A stretch of DNA of 8,592 nt, from the NCBI GenBank assembly GCA_028679855.1, contig JAJRAP010000160.1:1-8592 (forward strand), given 5' to 3'. Made by a program: the position numbers and the translations under genes. Of this stretch, positions 6,194 to 8,592 are shown piece by piece. Each line of letters starts with the position of its first letter. Position 1 is the stretch's first letter. This stretch comes from Candidatus Methanoperedens sp. GTDB taxonomy: Archaea > Halobacteriota > Methanosarcinia > Methanosarcinales > Methanoperedenaceae. Under the pieces are notes generated by a model. It saw only the letters and a list, made by a program, of their open reading frames with translations. It ran no database searches and had not been told where the DNA came from.

Positions 6194-7899
6194 TTCTTCC
6201 TCGAACCGAACATTTTAGCATACAGGCTTATATCATTCTTTTGCCTTTTTTTCTTTAGCACTTCCTTTTTTGGTTCCTCGATTGGTGCTTCCTTACCGTA
6301 CAGCAATTCTCCGGCTTGTACTTTCGGTTTTTTTTCCAGTCCCTCAATTGTCTTCTGTTCCCCGATTATCTCCTTTGCAGTATCTATGCCTTCGGGAACT
6401 TCGATATTTATCTTTGTCGAAATAGGAGGTTTAACGACAGGAACGCTTGCACCACCATGCTTGCTTTTGCGAACCCTGATCTCCACAAGTACAGGCCGTT
6501 CTATGTAGGTGCTGACGATCATCGCAACCCCAGGAGAGAGGCGCTTGATATCATCAACAACTTCTGAACTTATGCCCTCAAGACCTTTGCTGATAGCTTG
6601 AAGGTCGTTGGGGTTGGTCACTTTCATTATTATCTGGGTATTGCACTGAGAAAGGATGTTCTTATCCACGCGGGCAGGTCGCTGTGATACTACCATGAGC
6701 CCGAGACCGAATTTTCTTCCTTCCGATGCTATGGTACGAAGAATATCAGAGCTAACTGTTCCCCCGAACCCTTTTTCAGGACAGAAATTGTGTGCTTCCT
6801 CAAGCACCAGCATGCAAGGGGGCACAGTATTGAGCTTTCTCGCCTCGAACAGGTCACCACAAAGCTTTGCGACTATCAATGCCTGAAGATCAGGATTTAC
6901 GCCCTTCATATCGATTATCGATGCCCTGCCGTCCTGGACAAGGTCAGAAATAGTTGTGGCTTTATCAGATAATATGCCTGTCTCTTTCAACGTCTCAAGC
7001 TTGCTGATCACATTCCATTTTATCTTGCTTTTATTCTGTCCGACCTCAAAAATAATATCTTCAATAGTATATTTTGTTTTTTCAACCTTGAGTTTCGATA
7101 CAGCCTCGAAGAGTATGCCTGTCTGGTTCTGCGAGTGTTCATCCGAAAAGAACTGCATCAGGTCCTTTACTCCCAGGTTGATACCGTTTAGCCTGAAGAG
7201 TAAGTCTGCCGACGGGTTAAGCGTCTTACTGGCTGGCGTATATATTGTCACCCTGTCCTCGTAACCTTTTGGCGTTATCCCGTATCTTTCGAACATCCCT
7301 GGTTTCTCCTGGTTGGGAAATTTCAAGGTACCGTATTCCCCGTGAGGGTCTATTATAAGCAGGGGAACGTCCTTTTCCAGAAGCTCTTCCAGTATCACAC
7401 CGCTGGTATAAGATTTTCCGGCACCTGTCTTGGCAAGTATGCTGCAGTGCTTCTGCACAAGGTTGTTGGCGTCGAGGTTGACCTTTATGTTCTGCCCCTC
7501 AAGCAGCCCGATGTACACATCTCCGCGTATAAGTCCGAGAGTCTGTTTTATTAGCATCTCGTCAGCCTTGAAAACCTTATCACCAGGGCTGAATGGGGAT
7601 TTCGGTACGCGAAGCGCCCCGTGTTTGTCCCTTCCGCCTATCACTGCCGCTTCTGCGATGATCTGCTGGTCCATATCCACGACCTTTGAAGCTCCTTCAG
7701 CCACATCCACGGCTTGCTCGATGGAGAAGCCCTCGCTTGACCTGGTGATGGAGGCTACCTGAGCAAGTGTCCACCCATCCACTTCGTGCCATACCTTGAC
7801 ATAATCAGACCTCTTCGTCGCCGTGCTGTCCGAGACCGCGAACTTGAAACTTAGAGATTCGGTTTTTCCGAATATTACGCCTATTGAATCCTTCACCAT
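6190..7899 (-). CDS. herA: HerA-type hexameric DNA translocase (FtsK-HerA ATPase)
   Basis: A 569-residue P-loop ATPase of the HerA/DUF87 group, which in family members forms hexameric rings that pump double-stranded DNA during end resection with the nuclease NurA and Mre11-Rad50. An N-terminal beta-barrel-like domain (about 1-90) precedes [18 protein letters not shown] (130-147) and Walker [10 protein letters not shown] (157-165). IIDPHGEYG follows (182-190). Walker B is MLVLEEAH (363-370), R395 in [10 protein letters not shown] is the likely arginine finger, and [20 protein letters not shown] (403-422) is the sensor-like region. Residues 480-569 form a charged, probably flexible tail ending [12 protein letters not shown]. 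The ATG at 7899 follows a TATA box by about 30 bases, implying a very short leader. No nurA, mre11 or rad50 is adjacent; instead thiC is coupled downstream. It may be HerA proper or a euryarchaeal paralogue. Confidence 0.9.
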   Translation of the reverse strand: MVKDSIGVIFGKTESLSFKFAVSDSTATKRSDYVKVWHEVDGWTLAQVASITRSSEGFSIEQAVDVAEGASKVVDMDQQIIAEAAVIGGRDKHGALRVPKSPFSPGDKVFKADEMLIKQTLGLIRGDVYIGLLEGQNIKVNLDANNLVQKHCSILAKTGAGKSYTSGVILEELLEKDVPLLIIDPHGEYGTLKFPNQEKPGMFERYGITPKGYEDRVTIYTPASKTLNPSADLLFRLNGINLGVKDLMQFFSDEHSQNQTGILFEAVSKLKVEKTKYTIEDIIFEVGQNKSKIKWNVISKLETLKETGILSDKATTISDLVQDGRASIIDMKGVNPDLQALIVAKLCGDLFEARKLNTVPPCMLVLEEAHNFCPEKGFGGTVSSDILRTIASEGRKFGLGLMVVSQRPARVDKNILSQCNTQIIMKVTNPNDLQAISKGLEGISSEVVDDIKRLSPGVAMIVSTYIERPVLVEIRVRKSKHGGASVPVVKPPISTKINIEVPEGIDTAKEIIGEQKTIEGLEKKPKVQAGELLYGKEAPIEEPKKEVLKKKRQKNDISLYAKMFGSRKK

Positions 7900-7925
7900 T
7901 ATAGGTATCAGAATAATTCAGATGA

Positions 7926-7933
7926 ATATTATA
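7926..7933 (-). promoter_or_regulatory. TATA-box promoter for herA-thiC
   Basis: The minus strand reads TATAATAT, preceded by GAAAG as a possible BRE. Transcription about 25 bases downstream would begin near 7904, five bases before the ATG at 7899. No Shine-Dalgarno is present, so a leaderless-type start is likely. Confidence 0.6.
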
Positions 7934-7949
7934 CTTTCCTACAAAACCA

Positions 7950-7957
7950 TTAAATAC
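7950..7957 (+). promoter_or_regulatory. TATA-box promoter for tRNA-Glu
   Basis: TTAAATAC preceded by the BRE-like CAAAACCA lies about 30 bases upstream of the tRNA 5' end at 7983. It is back to back with the herA promoter. Confidence 0.55.
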
Positions 7958-7982
7958 AGTCGTGTTCTATTAAGCCTCCAGC

Positions 7983-8089
7983 GCTCCGATAGTGTAGTCG
8001 GCCAATCATTCTGGCCTTTCAAGTTTTAAGCGTGTCATGTGCTAAAATAAAGACAGCCAGTGACTCGGGTTCAAATCCCGATCGGAGCA
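7983..8089 (+). tRNA. tRNA-Glu (anticodon UUC), intron-containing
   Basis: The acceptor stem GCTCCGA (7983-7989) pairs perfectly with TCGGAGC (8082-8088), followed by discriminator A8089; CCA is not encoded. U8, A14, G15, G18-G19 and A21 are all in place. The anticodon stem CTGGC (8011-8015) pairs with GCCAG (8056-8060), but these halves are separated by an insertion after position 37. The anticodon loop reads CTTTCAA with TTC at 8018-8020, so the tRNA decodes glutamate GAA/GAG. The variable region is TGAC, and the T arm is TCGGG, loop TTCAAAT, CCCGA. Removing the 33-nt intron leaves a 74-nt tRNA. Transcription terminates in the T-rich run after 8116. Confidence 0.96.
8022..8054 (+). other. 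33-nt tRNA intron with bulge-helix-bulge
   Basis: The intron lies at the canonical 37/38 site. The strict motif can be drawn: CTTT (8016-8019, positions 32-35) pairs with AAAG (8049-8052) as the 4-bp central helix. The 5' bulge is C-A|A (8020-8022) and the 3' bulge is A-C|A (8053-8055), each cut after its second base. An inner helix GTTTTA (8023-8028) pairs with TAAAAT (8043-8048), including one G-U pair, and closes the intron loop. The tRNA splicing endonuclease would recognise this directly. Confidence 0.92.
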
Positions 8090-8116
8090 TCAAACTCATG
8101 TCTGTGTGGGTTCCAC

Positions 8117-8129
8117 TTTTTTGATTTTT
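8117..8129 (+). terminator. T-rich terminator after tRNA-Glu
   Basis: TTTTTT, then GA, then TTTTT follows the tRNA 3' end by about 27 bases, a typical archaeal oligo-T terminator. Confidence 0.6.
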
Positions 8130-8402
8130 ACTTGGAAAATTAAAAATAGTTAGGAATACCCGAATTTGAGGCAACGCACAGAGCGAAGCGGCATGCGGTC
8201 GTAATCACTTTAGGGTCTGTTATGGGTTTAGTATGAGATTATCTCCTGGATTTTTTGGAATTTCAGAGAGAATCCACTTTCCCTCAAGTTTTAGCTTGTA
8301 GATTCTGGATAGATGAAGGAGACCGTCGGAAAAACTCCATTTTGAGGATTTCAGAAATAACAGTCTAAAATTGATGTGTCGATGCTTATTGGTTCAGTTA
8401 CA
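8130..8402. other. Gene-free stretch with decayed sequence
   Basis: No intact gene is visible. The minus strand has a stop-free stretch of 57 codons (8393 down to the TAA at 8222-8220) with coding-like composition but no start codon or ribosome site in it, and I do not recognise the peptide (it contains FSDGLLHLSRIYKLKLEGKW). An imperfect inverted-repeat pair brackets part of it (8209-8223 and 8357-8369). The left part, 8130-8208, shows nothing recognisable. Confidence 0.5.
8209..8369. repeat. Imperfect inverted repeat pair, about 160 bp apart end to end
   Basis: The left arm TTTAGGGTCTGTTAT (8209-8223) and the complement of the right arm ATAACAGTCTAAA (8357-8369) share TTTAG and CTGTTAT, with a short indel between them. 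They face each other as the ends of a small element would. No target-site duplication is visible in the flanks, so chance similarity is possible. Confidence 0.25.
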
Positions 8403-8592
8403 TCAATAATTTAGTCTCCATATCGAGAAATTGACGATCGCAGCAGACCACAATGCATTAAGGACAAGCTGGGCTGCGAAGATATATATGGCGGTTTTAA
8501 CTTTTTTGTCCTCCCAGCCCTTTTGCCATACGAGGAATAAAGAGATACCCATCATTATGAAAAGAGATGTCCACACTGGAAAATCAACCATA
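8403..8592 (-). pseudogene. TspO/MBR-family membrane protein, internally deleted and cut by window edge
   Basis: The visible 62 codons match two separated parts of the TspO/MBR (tryptophan-rich sensory protein) family. Residues 4-49 correspond to the second and third helices: FPVWTSLFIMMGISLFLVWQ, a polar loop WEDKKVK, and then IYIFAAQLVLNALWS. The last residues, AAIVNFSIWRLNY, match the extreme C-terminus of the fifth helix. The roughly 50-60 residues normally between them (the rest of helix 3, helix 4 and most of helix 5) are missing, and the reading frame stays open across the join near 8432-8447. The gene probably starts beyond the right edge, because the family has a conserved PxW segment before this point; the ATG at 8591 is likely internal. 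Family members are five-helix porphyrin- or cholesterol-binding proteins; this version would have about three helices and is probably non-functional. No close partner gene is visible. Confidence 0.7.

Noticed and set aside
6200..6260. TPP riboswitch before thiC
   Set aside because: The region directly upstream is the coding end of herA, with no THI-box-like conserved sequence or structure visible.
4107..8089. hemD, thiC and tRNA-Glu as one tetrapyrrole module (glutamyl-tRNA is the first precursor)
   Set aside because: They are on separate transcripts with different promoters and strands, and no other hem or cob gene is present. The link is probably coincidental.
8090..8402. CRISPR array or phage-like att site next to the tRNA
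   Set aside because: There are no regularly spaced repeats, and no copy of the tRNA 3' end was seen downstream that would mark an integrated element.

Overview
The window looks like chromosomal DNA of a euryarchaeon, most likely of the methanogen/ANME (Methanosarcinales-type) lineage. The reasons are an archaeal Hef helicase-nuclease, an archaeal HerA-type ATPase, a short archaeal-form ThiC, a JAMM peptidase, a tRNA-Glu gene with a canonical bulge-helix-bulge intron and no encoded CCA, TATA-box promoters with very short leaders, and ATGA-coupled gene pairs. Placement below class level is inference.

Layout from left to right. (1) 6-347 (+): a small thioredoxin-fold protein with a CPHC active site, convergent with a minus-strand pair. 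(2) 989-828 (-): a 53-residue zinc-ribbon protein with a strong Shine-Dalgarno site, translationally coupled through ATGA to 831-367 (-), an unrecognised 154-residue protein. (3) 1120-3387 (+): Hef, divergent from that pair. (4) 3388-3554: a short non-genic stretch that holds a minus-strand scrap of a DNA methyltransferase SAM-binding motif. (5) 4022-3555 (-): a JAMM/MPN metallopeptidase with a doubtful C-terminal tail. (6) 4107-4889 (+): uroporphyrinogen-III synthase HemD, divergent from the JAMM gene. (7) 7899-4925 (-): a two-gene unit, herA then thiC, joined by an ATGA overlap. (8) 7983-8089 (+): intron-containing tRNA-Glu(UUC), divergent from herA and followed by a T-rich terminator. (9) 8090-8402: about 300 bases without an intact gene, holding a short minus-strand open stretch and an imperfect inverted-repeat pair. 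(10) 8403 to the right edge (-): a TspO/MBR-type membrane protein that appears to have lost its middle third.

The genes do not form one pathway. They are small, mostly divergent or convergent housekeeping units: replication-fork repair (Hef, HerA), cofactor synthesis (HemD for tetrapyrroles such as sirohaem, cobamides and F430; ThiC for the thiamine pyrimidine), redox and peptidase functions, and translation. The unusual material lies in the decayed segments (methyltransferase scrap, JAMM tail, deleted TspO, 8.1-8.4 kb) and in the herA-thiC coupling. I did not find a convincing new multi-gene system.
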